A stretch of DNA of 64,000 bases from an uncultured Lachnospiraceae bacterium (GTDB lineage Bacteria; Bacillota; Clostridia; Lachnospirales; Lachnospiraceae). The position numbers and the translations under genes are program-made. This document shows, in pieces, positions 24,724 through 32,933 of the stretch (the stretch's first letter is position 1; every line of letters begins with the position of its first letter). Location of the stretch: positions 1 to 64,000 of the forward strand of contig CAJTMB010000013.1 of assembly GCA_910577105.1 (NCBI GenBank), written 5' to 3'. The notes beneath the pieces were generated by a model. That model was not told the origin of the DNA. It saw only the letters and a program-made list of their open reading frames with translations, and made no database searches.

Positions 24724-26004
24724 ATGAAAGAAAAAGTAATTATCGGTTATGATTTGGGTAACCAGTATTCCCAAATCAGTTATTGCACAAGTGAAAGCGA
24801 TGTGCCGGAAACTTTGTCCGTGGTGGCAGGGGAGGAAAATTACAATATTCCTACCGTATTATGCAAGAGGGCGGGAGTAAACCAATGGTTTTTTGGCAGG
24901 GATGCCATAAAACATGCCCGGATGGAGGATGGTGAGCTGGTATGTGATTTGGTGGAACGGGCCAGGGCGGGAGAAATGGTTTCCGTGGATGGGGATGAAT
25001 TTGATGCGGTTGCCCTGCTTACTTTGTTTGTAAAGCGCAGTCTGACTCTTCTTTCGATGGTATCGGGAACCGACAGAATCTCTTCCATGATGGTTACCTG
25101 CAAAAATCTGGATGGCAGGATGGTGGAGGTTCTGGGCAGTGTGGTGGCGGGGCTTTCCCTAAAGACAAAGTCGATATATTTTCAGGGACATGTGGAAAGC
25201 TTCTATTATTATACGATACATCAGGCAGCGGATTTGTGGCAGCGGGAGGTGCTTGTCTGCGATTACAATCAGGACACTGCCGGATTTTACCGCATGGAGT
25301 GTAACCGAAGGACAACGCCGGTGGTTGCTTTTGTGGAGGAGGCAGAATTTCCCTTTATGGATTGCAGGGAATTCCCTGAGCAGGAAGAGTCAAAACAACA
25401 GTTCTTCGCACAGATGGATGATAAATTTCTTGCCATCCTGAAAGAAGTGTGCGAGGGAAGGGCAATCTCTTCCGCATACTTAATCGGAGAAGGTTTTAAG
25501 GAAGAGTGGATGCAGGACTCCCTGCGGTATCTGTGCAGGGGGAAAAGGGTATTTCAGGGAAATAACCTTTACAGCAAAGGCGCCTGTTACGGACTGCGGG
25601 AAAAACTTTCTGCAAGTGAACTTGGTCGTTCTTATGTCTTTCTGGGCAATGAAAAACTGAAAGCAAATATCGGAATGAAAGTACAGCGGAGGGGTGAAGA
25701 TTCCTATTATGCCCTGTTGGATGCCGGAGTCAGCTGGTTTGAGGCTTGCTGCACCGTCGAATTTTTATTGGACTCTGACAATGTGTTTTCTCTTATCATC
25801 ACACCTTTAAACGGCCGGGACATTAAACAGGCCGAGGTGACGCTGGATGGACTGCCGGACAGGGAGGGAGCTCCTTCCAGGCTTTACATGGAAATAAAAA
25901 TGCCGGACAAGGACTGTATCCGGATTGAAATTGAGGATTTGGGCTTTGGTGAGTTATATCCGCCAAGCGGCAGGAAATGGATAGAAAGCTTTGAGGTAGT
26001 ATAG
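24724..26004 (+). CDS. DUF5716 family protein, Hsp70/actin-fold ATPase-like
   Basis: A 426-aa protein. The N-terminus IIGYDLGNQYSQISY matches the phosphate-1 loop of the actin/Hsp70/FtsA superfamily (compare GIDLGTTNS). A second candidate nucleotide motif, VLVCDYNQDTAGFY near residue 178, resembles phosphate-2, and AYLIGEGFKE near 258 resembles the adenosine motif. The C-terminal 110 residues are a separate beta-rich domain (DUF5716 C-terminal type). It lacks the Hsp70 substrate-binding domain. The start is ATG 24724; the frame's earlier codon lies inside the DUF5717 gene. The next gene's GTG overlaps its stop. An ATPase core of the cassette is plausible, but activity and filament formation are unknown. 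Confidence 0.8.
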   Translation: MKEKVIIGYDLGNQYSQISYCTSESDVPETLSVVAGEENYNIPTVLCKRAGVNQWFFGRDAIKHARMEDGELVCDLVERARAGEMVSVDGDEFDAVALLTLFVKRSLTLLSMVSGTDRISSMMVTCKNLDGRMVEVLGSVVAGLSLKTKSIYFQGHVESFYYYTIHQAADLWQREVLVCDYNQDTAGFYRMECNRRTTPVVAFVEEAEFPFMDCREFPEQEESKQQFFAQMDDKFLAILKEVCEGRAISSAYLIGEGFKEEWMQDSLRYLCRGKRVFQGNNLYSKGACYGLREKLSASELGRSYVFLGNEKLKANIGMKVQRRGEDSYYALLDAGVSWFEACCTVEFLLDSDNVFSLIITPLNGRDIKQAEVTLDGLPDREGAPSRLYMEIKMPDKDCIRIEIEDLGFGELYPPSGRKWIESFEVV

Positions 26005-26840
26005 TGGGAAGAGTATTGCTTTGTACAGGCGAATATGCCAGAACTCCATATTATTTTGAAACGCTTGGAATCAGAGTGTATTCAGTAGAAGAACTTTGTT
26101 ATGTGCTGAAGGAAAATGCATTTCTGCTTGACAGGGAGATTGTGGACAAAAAGCTTGTCAAGTGGATTGATGAAACACTGAAACTGTCTGATTTGGCATC
26201 CTCCCTGTATCCGCTTCTTCATCACAGAACTTCAGTCGGAACATTTGCAGGCATGATTCTGCAGTATGTAAAATTATACGACCTGGAGACAATAAAGCAT
26301 ATTGAGGAAGTATATCGCAAGGGAGCCAACCTGAATGCATATGAAAAAGGAAAGTCCAGGGTGGATTACATGGTGGCAAACGGGAAGTATGTGCCTGCTC
26401 TTCTGGAGTATGATGTCCTTCTGGAACAACTTCCCGAAGGGGAAAAAGAGTTGACAGCCCGGATAGTCCACAATAAGGGAGTGGCTTTTTGCAGGTTGTT
26501 TTTGTTTGAAGAAGCGGCAGAAGAGTTTAAAAAATCATACGACTTGCTGCCCGGTGAAGAAACATTTATTGAATTTCTTGCGGCAAAGCGCCTTTCCATG
26601 GAAGAAGGAGATTATGTATCTTTTGCGGCAGGATTTCCGGAATATTATGAGCTGACACTGGAACTGGAAAAACGGGTGGAAAGCCTGCGGAGCCAATGGC
26701 TTGATTCCGCAGAGAAGCAGCAGCTGGAAATGATACTTTCTTTAAAGAAAGAGGGAGATGTTGCCGCTTATTATGAAGATACCAATCACAAAATACAGGA
26801 ATTAAAAAACAATTACAGGGCAAGTGTGGGAAGCCGGTAA
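26004..26840 (+). CDS. TPR-like protein of the DUF5717/DUF5716 cassette
   Basis: A 278-aa soluble, mostly helical protein. Residues about 115-190 contain two tetratricopeptide-like helical hairpins (YVPALLEYDVLLEQLP and FCRLFLFEEAAEEFKKSYDLLP). The C-terminus is a charged coiled coil. It starts with GTG at 26004, overlapping the previous stop in TAGTG, so translation is coupled to the ATPase-like gene. No catalytic motif is seen. By position and fold it is likely to be an adaptor between the ATPase-like protein and other cassette members. I do not recognise a named family. Confidence 0.7.
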   Translation: MGRVLLCTGEYARTPYYFETLGIRVYSVEELCYVLKENAFLLDREIVDKKLVKWIDETLKLSDLASSLYPLLHHRTSVGTFAGMILQYVKLYDLETIKHIEEVYRKGANLNAYEKGKSRVDYMVANGKYVPALLEYDVLLEQLPEGEKELTARIVHNKGVAFCRLFLFEEAAEEFKKSYDLLPGEETFIEFLAAKRLSMEEGDYVSFAAGFPEYYELTLELEKRVESLRSQWLDSAEKQQLEMILSLKKEGDVAAYYEDTNHKIQELKNNYRASVGSR

Positions 26841-26864
26841 AGCGCCGGGGTAAAGGAGACCTTT

Positions 26865-28043
26865 ATGGGTTTTTGGAAAAAACTGTTTGGAAGAAAGAAA
26901 ATAGAAGAAATAGAAACGGACAATCCGGAACAGATTGTTTATGAAAGGGATAAAGTCGATTTTCATGATGCGGAGGAACGCAGGCGGTATTTTACGGGCT
27001 GTCTGGAGCAGATAGGAGAAGCGGAAAAAGAGATTAATCTGCTCAAAGGAGAATATACGCTGGTAACTTCTTATCTTACGGATATGGAGGAGATAGAAGG
27101 GCTGCCCCCGGAACAGTCTGCGGAACTTAAGGGTATTGCGGGCAGGCTTTTGTCATTGGAGCAGGAGAGAAAGCGTTATCTGGACAAAAGGGACAGGATG
27201 ACGGAAAGAGAATACAGGCATATGCGTTCCCAGGAGGAAGAAATCGAAGAAGGGATAGATAAACTGAAAGAGGCGGAAAAATACCAGAAACTGATTAAAC
27301 AGGATTTAATGCGTCTGGACGGAGAGCGTCATGCATATGCATACCGGAAAAGCGAACTGGGAAACGGTCTGGCAAACCTGCGGGGAATGGCAATTATCTG
27401 TCTGATTGCGTTGGTAAGCTGCGTTGTGATGCTGCTCATATTACAGCTTGGATTTTCCATGGATACAAAAATAGGCTACTACCTTTCCGCTGCCGCTGCT
27501 GCCATGGCCGTGACGGTTATTTTTGTGAGGTATACAGATGCCGAAAAAGAAATGGGAAAAGTGGAAAAGGCGGAAGGCAGGTTGATTCAGTTACAGAATA
27601 CGGTGAAAATACGATATGTAAATAATACGAACCTTTTGGAGTATCTCTATTTGAAGTATGATGTGGAGAGTGCAGGCAGGCTGCAGGAACTGTGGAACCT
27701 GTATCTGGATGAGAAGGAGGAGCGCAGGCAGTATGCGGAGGCGGAAGCAAAGCTGGAATATTATAGCAAACAGCTGGTATCCGTGCTTTCCGGATACAGG
27801 GTTAAGTCGCCGGAACGCTGGGTATTGCAGCCCGGTGCAATCATAGATTCCAGAGAGATGATTGAAATTCGCCATGGTCTTGTTATCAGGAGGCAGAACC
27901 TGAGGAAACAGCTTGACTATAACAGCCTGCTTGCTGAGACGGCACAGCAGGAAATCAAGGAAATCGCTGCGGAGTATCCTCAGTATGCCATGGAGATAAC
28001 GGAACTGTTGGATAAATATACAGCTTCCGTTTCGGAATACTAG
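26865..28043 (+). CDS. Membrane coiled-coil protein of the DUF5717/DUF5716 cassette
   Basis: A 392-aa protein with three parts. Residues about 1-165 are a highly charged coiled coil. Two adjacent hydrophobic segments, about residues 168-192 and 200-220 (GMAIICLIALVSCVVMLLIL and the AAAAAMAVTVIF region), form a membrane hairpin. Residues about 225-392 form a second charged helical region. Both coiled-coil ends would therefore face the cytoplasm. AAGGAG precedes ATG 26865, 24 bp after the TPR-like gene. It could tether the ATPase/TPR/DUF5717 proteins to the membrane; that is inference from layout only. Confidence 0.72.
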   Translation: MGFWKKLFGRKKIEEIETDNPEQIVYERDKVDFHDAEERRRYFTGCLEQIGEAEKEINLLKGEYTLVTSYLTDMEEIEGLPPEQSAELKGIAGRLLSLEQERKRYLDKRDRMTEREYRHMRSQEEEIEEGIDKLKEAEKYQKLIKQDLMRLDGERHAYAYRKSELGNGLANLRGMAIICLIALVSCVVMLLILQLGFSMDTKIGYYLSAAAAAMAVTVIFVRYTDAEKEMGKVEKAEGRLIQLQNTVKIRYVNNTNLLEYLYLKYDVESAGRLQELWNLYLDEKEERRQYAEAEAKLEYYSKQLVSVLSGYRVKSPERWVLQPGAIIDSREMIEIRHGLVIRRQNLRKQLDYNSLLAETAQQEIKEIAAEYPQYAMEITELLDKYTASVSEY

Positions 28044-28107
28044 GACTTTTTGAAAAGAGTGAAGCAATGGATGGTCTACGAAGGAAACTTTTTTCACTTT
28101 GAATATG

Positions 28108-28254
28108 ATGAAGCACCTATTGGTATCAGTGAAAGAATTCGGCATAGAAGCTTTCAAAAAAATATATACGGGAACAGAGCGATTGGATGCTTATCTGTAC
28201 AATGGTTTTGAAGCAGAAGCAATTAGGAATGCAAAAAATAAAGTTCAGTATTGA
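28108..28254 (+). other. Short open frame in the gap before purC, possible gene remnant
   Basis: The 355-bp gap 28044-28398 contains a 48-codon frame starting MKHLLVSVKEFGIE without a good ribosome site. An overlapping frame from about 28061 reads protein-like text (EGNFFHFEYDEAPIGISERI). Having two partial frames suggests a frameshifted, decayed gene rather than a working one. I recognise no family. Confidence 0.25.
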
Positions 28255-28290
28255 AGGTTCTGAGATAAAGACTCCAAATTAGGAATATGG

Positions 28291-28319
28291 TTGATTTCTC
28301 AATGACAGTGAGCTATAAT
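28291..28319 (+). promoter_or_regulatory. Promoter of purC
   Basis: TTGATT (28291-28296), a 17-bp spacer and TATAAT (28314-28319), about 80 bp before the purC start. No purine riboswitch is apparent in the leader. Confidence 0.7.
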
Positions 28320-28398
28320 ATTGCTCGTAAAAGTCGGGCAGTACATATTGACAAAATGAGCGCGGCGTCGTAAGGGGCGCTTCGGAATGGAGGAAACA

Positions 28399-29106
28399 AT
28401 GAAGAAACTGGAACAGCTTTACGAAGGCAAGGCAAAAAAAGTATTTAAGACGGATGACCCCGATGTGTTAATCGTGGATTATAAGGATGATGCAACAGCA
28501 TTTAACGGTGAAAAAAGAGGAACTATCATGGGGAAGGGCGTTGTCAATAACAGGATGACGAACCATGTTTTTCAGCTTCTGGAGAAAGAAGGCGTTCCGA
28601 CTCACTTCATTGAAGAGCTGAGTGACCGCGAAACTGCCGTTAAGAAAGTGGAAATAGTTCCTCTTGAGGTAATTATCCGCAATGTGGCAGCAGGAAGTTT
28701 TTCCAAACGGCTGGGTGTTCCGGAAGGTACTGCATTTACTGAGCCAACCATTGAATTTTCCTACAAAAATGATGAACTGGGCGACCCCCTGATTAATGAT
28801 TATTTTGCAAGGGCATTAAATCTTGCAACATGGGAAGAGATGGAAACCATCAAAAAATATGCTTTTAAGGTCAATGATGTATTGAAAGCGTACTTTTTAC
28901 AGGCGGATATTAAGTTAATAGATTTCAAGATTGAGTTTGGACGTTATCACGGACAGATTATTCTGGCTGACGAAACATCACCGGATACCTGCCGCCTGTG
29001 GGATGTCCATACCAACGAAAAACTGGACAAAGACCGTTTCCGCAGGGATATGGGCAATGTCGAAGAAGCTTACAATGAAGTGTTTAAGCGTCTGGGTCTG
29101 GCATAA
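28399..29106 (+). CDS. purC: Phosphoribosylaminoimidazole-succinocarboxamide synthase (SAICAR synthetase)
   Basis: PurC joins aspartate to CAIR with ATP in purine synthesis. The 235-aa protein has the N-terminal LYEGKAKKVF, the glycine-rich KDDATAFNGEKRG, and VEIVPLEVIIRNVAAGSF, all diagnostic. LIDFKIEFG and the DEXSPDxCRLWD-like stretch near residue 195 are also intact. The start is ATG 28399 because GGAGG lies 5 bases upstream; an in-frame ATG four codons earlier has no ribosome site. It is followed after 43 bp by purB, with purA further on, so IMP-to-AMP enzymes cluster here while the rest of the pathway is elsewhere. Confidence 0.96.
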   Translation: MKKLEQLYEGKAKKVFKTDDPDVLIVDYKDDATAFNGEKRGTIMGKGVVNNRMTNHVFQLLEKEGVPTHFIEELSDRETAVKKVEIVPLEVIIRNVAAGSFSKRLGVPEGTAFTEPTIEFSYKNDELGDPLINDYFARALNLATWEEMETIKKYAFKVNDVLKAYFLQADIKLIDFKIEFGRYHGQIILADETSPDTCRLWDVHTNEKLDKDRFRRDMGNVEEAYNEVFKRLGLA

Positions 29107-29149
29107 TGAGACAAGGATGAAAAAAGATTCCATAAAAGAGGAGAAACAT

Positions 29150-30583
29150 ATGAATACAGACGTATACCAGAGTCCGTTGTCGGAAAGATATGCCAGCAGG
29201 GAAATGCAATATCTTTTTTCGCAGGACATGAAGTTTCGTACATGGAGAAAGTTGTGGATTGCTCTGGCGGAAACGGAAATGGAACTGGGGCTTCCCATCA
29301 CAAAGGAACAGATAGAGGAATTGAAAGCCCACGCGGAGGATATCAATTATGACGTTGCTAAGGCAAGGGAAAAAGAAGTCCGTCACGATGTCATGAGCCA
29401 TGTCTATGCCTATGGTGTGCAGTGCCCCAAAGCAAAGGGCATCATCCATCTGGGGGCAACCTCCTGTTATGTGGGGGACAATACTGACATCATTATTATG
29501 ACGGAAGCGCTAAAGCTGGTAAAGAAAAAGCTGGTGAATGTCATAGCAGAGCTGGCGGCGTTTGCCGATAAGTATAAGGCACAGCCCACACTGGCGTTTA
29601 CCCATTTCCAGCCTGCACAGCCTACCACCGTTGGAAAGAGGGCAGCCCTCTGGCTGCAGGAATTTTCTCTTGATTTGGAGGATTTGAACCATGTCCTTTC
29701 TACCATGAAACTGTTGGGCTCCAAGGGTACGACGGGGACGCAGGCTTCATTCTTGGAACTGTTTGACGGAAATCAGGAAAAAATTGACAGGATTGACCCT
29801 ATGATTGCGGAAAAAATGGGATTTAAGGAGTGCTACCCGGTGTCAGGGCAGACTTATTCCCGTAAGGTAGATACCCGTGTGGCCAATATCCTTGCCGGGA
29901 TTGCAGCTTCCGCACACAAGTTAAGCAATGATATTCGTCTGCTTCAGCATTTAAAAGAAGTGGAGGAGCCTTTTGAAAAGAGTCAGATAGGTTCTTCTGC
30001 CATGGCATACAAGCGTAACCCCATGAGAAGTGAGAGAATTGCTTCCTTAAGCCGTTATGTGATGATTGATGCCCTGAACCCGGCAATCACCTCGGCAACC
30101 CAGTGGTTTGAGAGGACTTTGGATGATTCCGCCAATAAGAGGCTGTCCATTCCGGAAGGATTTCTGGCGGTTGACGGCATTTTGGATTTGTGTCTGAACG
30201 TGGTAGACGGCCTTGTGGTCTATCCAAAGGTCATTGAAAAGCGTCTGATGAGTGAACTGCCTTTTATGGCAACCGAAAACATTATGATGGATGCGGTAAA
30301 GGCAGGAGGCGACAGACAGGAGCTGCATGAGAGAATCCGTGAACTTTCCATGGAGGCAGGCAGGAATGTAAAAGTGGAGGGTAAGGACAATAACCTGCTG
30401 GAACTGATTGCAGCAGACCCTGCTTTTAACCTGACGCCGGAAGACTTGCAAAAAACCATGGACCCTGCCAGATATGTAGGGAGGTCCAAAGAACAGGTGG
30501 AAGCATTTTTGAAGAATGTCATTTACCCGATTTTGGAAGAGAACAAAGAGCTTTTAGGTATCAAGGCAGAAATAAATGTGTAA
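29150..30583 (+). CDS. purB: Adenylosuccinate lyase
   Basis: PurB splits fumarate from SAICAR and from adenylosuccinate, acting after both PurC and PurA. The 477-aa protein shows the fumarase-superfamily signature GSSAMAYKRNP near residue 282, with its flexible catalytic loop, the TSCYVGDN motif near 106, and THFQPAQPTTVGKR near 160. It belongs to the longer PurB type. The longest frame opens at 28931 inside purC, but GAGGAG followed by ATG 29150 is the true start. The gene is cotranscribed with purC. Very secure. Confidence 0.96.
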   Translation: MNTDVYQSPLSERYASREMQYLFSQDMKFRTWRKLWIALAETEMELGLPITKEQIEELKAHAEDINYDVAKAREKEVRHDVMSHVYAYGVQCPKAKGIIHLGATSCYVGDNTDIIIMTEALKLVKKKLVNVIAELAAFADKYKAQPTLAFTHFQPAQPTTVGKRAALWLQEFSLDLEDLNHVLSTMKLLGSKGTTGTQASFLELFDGNQEKIDRIDPMIAEKMGFKECYPVSGQTYSRKVDTRVANILAGIAASAHKLSNDIRLLQHLKEVEEPFEKSQIGSSAMAYKRNPMRSERIASLSRYVMIDALNPAITSATQWFERTLDDSANKRLSIPEGFLAVDGILDLCLNVVDGLVVYPKVIEKRLMSELPFMATENIMMDAVKAGGDRQELHERIRELSMEAGRNVKVEGKDNNLLELIAADPAFNLTPEDLQKTMDPARYVGRSKEQVEAFLKNVIYPILEENKELLGIKAEINV

Positions 30584-30631
30584 AAGCATATGATATAAGA
30601 AATTCTTTTGCCTAATATAAAAAATATTGAT

Positions 30632-30660
30632 TTTACTTATGGATTGAAATGGTTTATAAT
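30632..30660 (+). promoter_or_regulatory. Probable promoter of purA
   Basis: TTTACT (30632-30637), a 17-bp spacer and TATAAT (30655-30660) in the purB-purA gap. Confidence 0.55.
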
Positions 30661-30678
30661 CATGAAGTAAGAACAGCG

Positions 30679-30708
30679 GGGCAGGTTTTTACACCTGCCC
30701 TTTATTTT
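30679..30708 (+). terminator. Intrinsic terminator in the purA leader
   Basis: The stem GGGCAGG-TTTTTACA-CCTGCCC (30679-30700) is followed by TTTATTTT. It ends purC-purB but also lies about 20 bp downstream of the predicted purA promoter and before purA, so it may act as an attenuator. Confidence 0.8.
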
Positions 30709-30746
30709 GTGCAAAGACAGTGTGAGAAGAAACGGAGGACGGATAC

Positions 30747-32039
30747 ATGGTAAAAGCAGTTGTGGGAGCAAACTGGGGAGATGAAGGCAAGGGCAAAATA
30801 ACCGATATGATGGCGGAAAGCGCTGATATTATTGTAAGGTTTCAGGGGGGCGCCAATGCAGGACATACCATCGTCAACAATTATGGCAAATTTGCACTGC
30901 ATACCCTGCCGTCGGGTGTATTTTACAGCCATACCACCAGCATTATAGGCAATGGTGTTGCGCTGAACATTCCGGTTTTGATGGAAGAAATCAAGTCCAT
31001 TACGGACAGGAATGTGCCGATGCCAAGGATTTTGGTGTCGGACCGTGCCCAGATAGTAATGCCGTACCACATTCTCTTTGACCAGTATGAGGAGGAAAGG
31101 CTGGGGAAAAAGTCATTCGGTTCTACCCAGTCAGGCATTGCACCTTTTTATTCTGACAAATATGCCAAAATCGGCTTTCAGGTCAGTGAATTATTTGATG
31201 AGCAGACACTGCGTGAAAAGGTCTACCGCATTCTGGAGACCAAAAACATACTCTTAAGCCAGTTATACCATAAAAAAACGATGGAAGGGGGAGAACTGCT
31301 TGCAACCCTGCATGAATACAGGGATATGATTGCACCTTATGTGTGCGATGTATCCGCTTTTCTGGATAAGGCGTTAAAAGAAGGAAAGACCATACTTTTA
31401 GAGGGTCAGTTAGGAACTTTAAAAGACCCGGACCATGGCATTTATCCTATGGTGACTTCTTCTTCCACCCTTGCGGCATACGGCGCCATCGGCGCAGGCA
31501 TTCCGCCTTACGAGATTAAAGAAATCATTACGGTCTGCAAGGCATACTCTTCCGCAGTGGGGGCAGGCGCCTTTGTATCGGAAATCTTCGGTGAGGAAGC
31601 AGATGAGTTGAGAAGGCGCGGAGGGGATGGCGGCGAGTTTGGCGCCACTACGGGACGCCCCAGACGTATGGGATGGTTCGACTGTGTGGCTTCCAAATAC
31701 GGCTGCCGTTTGCAGGGGACCACGGACGTGGCATTTACCGTGCTGGATGTTCTGGGTTATCTGGATGAGATTCCGGTGTGTACGGGTTATGAGATAGACG
31801 GTGAGGTGACCACGGATTTCCCTGTCACCACTAAGCTGGAAAAGGCGAAACCGGTGCTGACCGTTCTGCCCGGCTGGAAATGTGACATCCGCGGCATCAG
31901 GAGTTATGAAGAACTGCCTGAAAACTGCCGCAGATATATAGAGTTTATTGAGCAACAGATTGGATATCCTATTACTATGGTAAGTAACGGTCCCGGCAGG
32001 GAAGATATCATTTACAGAGAAAGCCCGTTGAAAAAATAG
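30747..32039 (+). CDS. purA: Adenylosuccinate synthetase
   Basis: PurA uses GTP to join aspartate to IMP, the first step to AMP. The N-terminal GTP loop VGANWGDEGKGK and the IMP-binding FQGGANAGHTI are textbook, as are the later GATTGRPRRMGWFD and the guanine-site TKLEKAKPVLTVLPGW regions. The length, 430 aa, is standard. Residues 100-200 look more divergent than in the B. subtilis enzyme. A GGAGG ribosome site precedes the start. A terminator-like hairpin separates it from purB, so its expression may be set independently. A small membrane protein follows after 10 bp. Confidence 0.95.
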   Translation: MVKAVVGANWGDEGKGKITDMMAESADIIVRFQGGANAGHTIVNNYGKFALHTLPSGVFYSHTTSIIGNGVALNIPVLMEEIKSITDRNVPMPRILVSDRAQIVMPYHILFDQYEEERLGKKSFGSTQSGIAPFYSDKYAKIGFQVSELFDEQTLREKVYRILETKNILLSQLYHKKTMEGGELLATLHEYRDMIAPYVCDVSAFLDKALKEGKTILLEGQLGTLKDPDHGIYPMVTSSSTLAAYGAIGAGIPPYEIKEIITVCKAYSSAVGAGAFVSEIFGEEADELRRRGGDGGEFGATTGRPRRMGWFDCVASKYGCRLQGTTDVAFTVLDVLGYLDEIPVCTGYEIDGEVTTDFPVTTKLEKAKPVLTVLPGWKCDIRGIRSYEELPENCRRYIEFIEQQIGYPITMVSNGPGREDIIYRESPLKK

Positions 32040-32049
32040 GAGATGAGCC

Positions 32050-32322
32050 ATGAAAAAAAGAACAGGAAAACAAGTCATTGCACTGGCAGCCGTAGTGCTG
32101 TTGGTTGCAATGTATCTTATAACGCTTTTGGTTGCTATTTTTGACGTTTCTGCTTCCGGCTTCTGGTTTCGTATGTGCCTGGTCTGCACTCTGGCAGTCC
32201 CGCTTTTGGCATGGATTTTTATCTGGATTTACGGACAGGTGACCAAAAAGAAAACCATAGCCGATTTGCATTTGTTACAGGATTCAGAGCCGGAAGAGGA
32301 AACAAAGGAGCAGGAAAGTTAA
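32050..32322 (+). CDS. Small two-helix membrane protein
   Basis: A 90-aa protein with two transmembrane helices, about residues 8-30 and 38-62, a positively charged N-terminus and an acidic cytoplasmic tail (SEPEEETKEQES). I recognise no family. It lies 10 bp after purA with an AGGAGATGAG site and so is probably cotranscribed. The stop overlaps that of the converging HAD gene by 4 bases. Reality is supported by the ribosome site, clean topology and position. Confidence 0.7.
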   Translation: MKKRTGKQVIALAAVVLLVAMYLITLLVAIFDVSASGFWFRMCLVCTLAVPLLAWIFIWIYGQVTKKKTIADLHLLQDSEPEEETKEQES

Positions 32323-32933
32323 CAGGAAGCCTGCATGTTTGTCAGAAGGGCAAGCTCATTTTGGGCCTGCTCTTTATTTTTGAAGTGGATGGCATGAATG
32401 CCGAGTGCAGCAGCAGCTTCCACATTGCGCAGAGTATCATCCATGAAGACACATTCTTCGGGTGAAAGTCCGTACTGTGAAAGGAGCAGCTGATAGATGG
32501 CAGGGTCGGGCTTTATCAGGTTTACCCTGTAAGAGAAAATGCCGCCATCCATGTGTGGAACAAAGTCCATTGCGTCAGCCCCTTCATGAAGGGCTTTTTC
32601 GGAAAAATTGGACAAAAACAGGACTTTGTAACCGTTTTGCTTTAACTCTTCAATCCATGGAATGGCATAATCGCAACGCGTCAGCATGGTGCCGATATTC
32701 TGCAAGGACTCTTTCAGTTCTTTTCGGACGGAAGGGTCATTTTTTATAAAAAGATTTAAGATTTCTTCATCGGAAAGAATGCCCAAATCGTATTCGGCCC
32801 AGTGAGGGCTTTCCACTGTGGCTTTTGCAAGTTTTTCCAAGGTTTTTTCATCATAACCGAAGGAGGCAAAATGCTCTTTCCATGAAAAGAGGGCGAGAAC
32901 ATTGCCTATGTCAAATATTATGGTTGTTATCAT
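32319..32933 (-). CDS. HAD-superfamily phosphatase, YihX-like
   Basis: A 204-aa haloacid-dehalogenase-type hydrolase. Motif I is IIFDIGNVL, where the nucleophile Asp is followed by Gly-Asn, as in the YihX branch (sugar-phosphate phosphatases) rather than the usual DxD. Motif II is FLSNFSEK, motif III includes the Lys in NLIKPDPAIY, and motif IV is ECVFMDDTLRNVEAA. A helical cap lies between I and II. The substrate is not readable from sequence. Its start overlaps the 3' end of the LysR gene by 23 bases, so the two are coupled, which hints that LysR and phosphatase belong to one response. Confidence 0.88.
   Translation of the reverse strand: MITTIIFDIGNVLALFSWKEHFASFGYDEKTLEKLAKATVESPHWAEYDLGILSDEEILNLFIKNDPSVRKELKESLQNIGTMLTRCDYAIPWIEELKQNGYKVLFLSNFSEKALHEGADAMDFVPHMDGGIFSYRVNLIKPDPAIYQLLLSQYGLSPEECVFMDDTLRNVEAAAALGIHAIHFKNKEQAQNELALLTNMQASC

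Noticed and set aside
28931..29149. Upstream extension of purB into purC
   Set aside because: The extra 73 codons are a second reading of purC sequence, and a good ribosome site lies just before ATG 29150.
31419..32189. 256-aa open frame on the minus strand
   Set aside because: Shadow of purA; purA is complete and unmistakable on the other strand.
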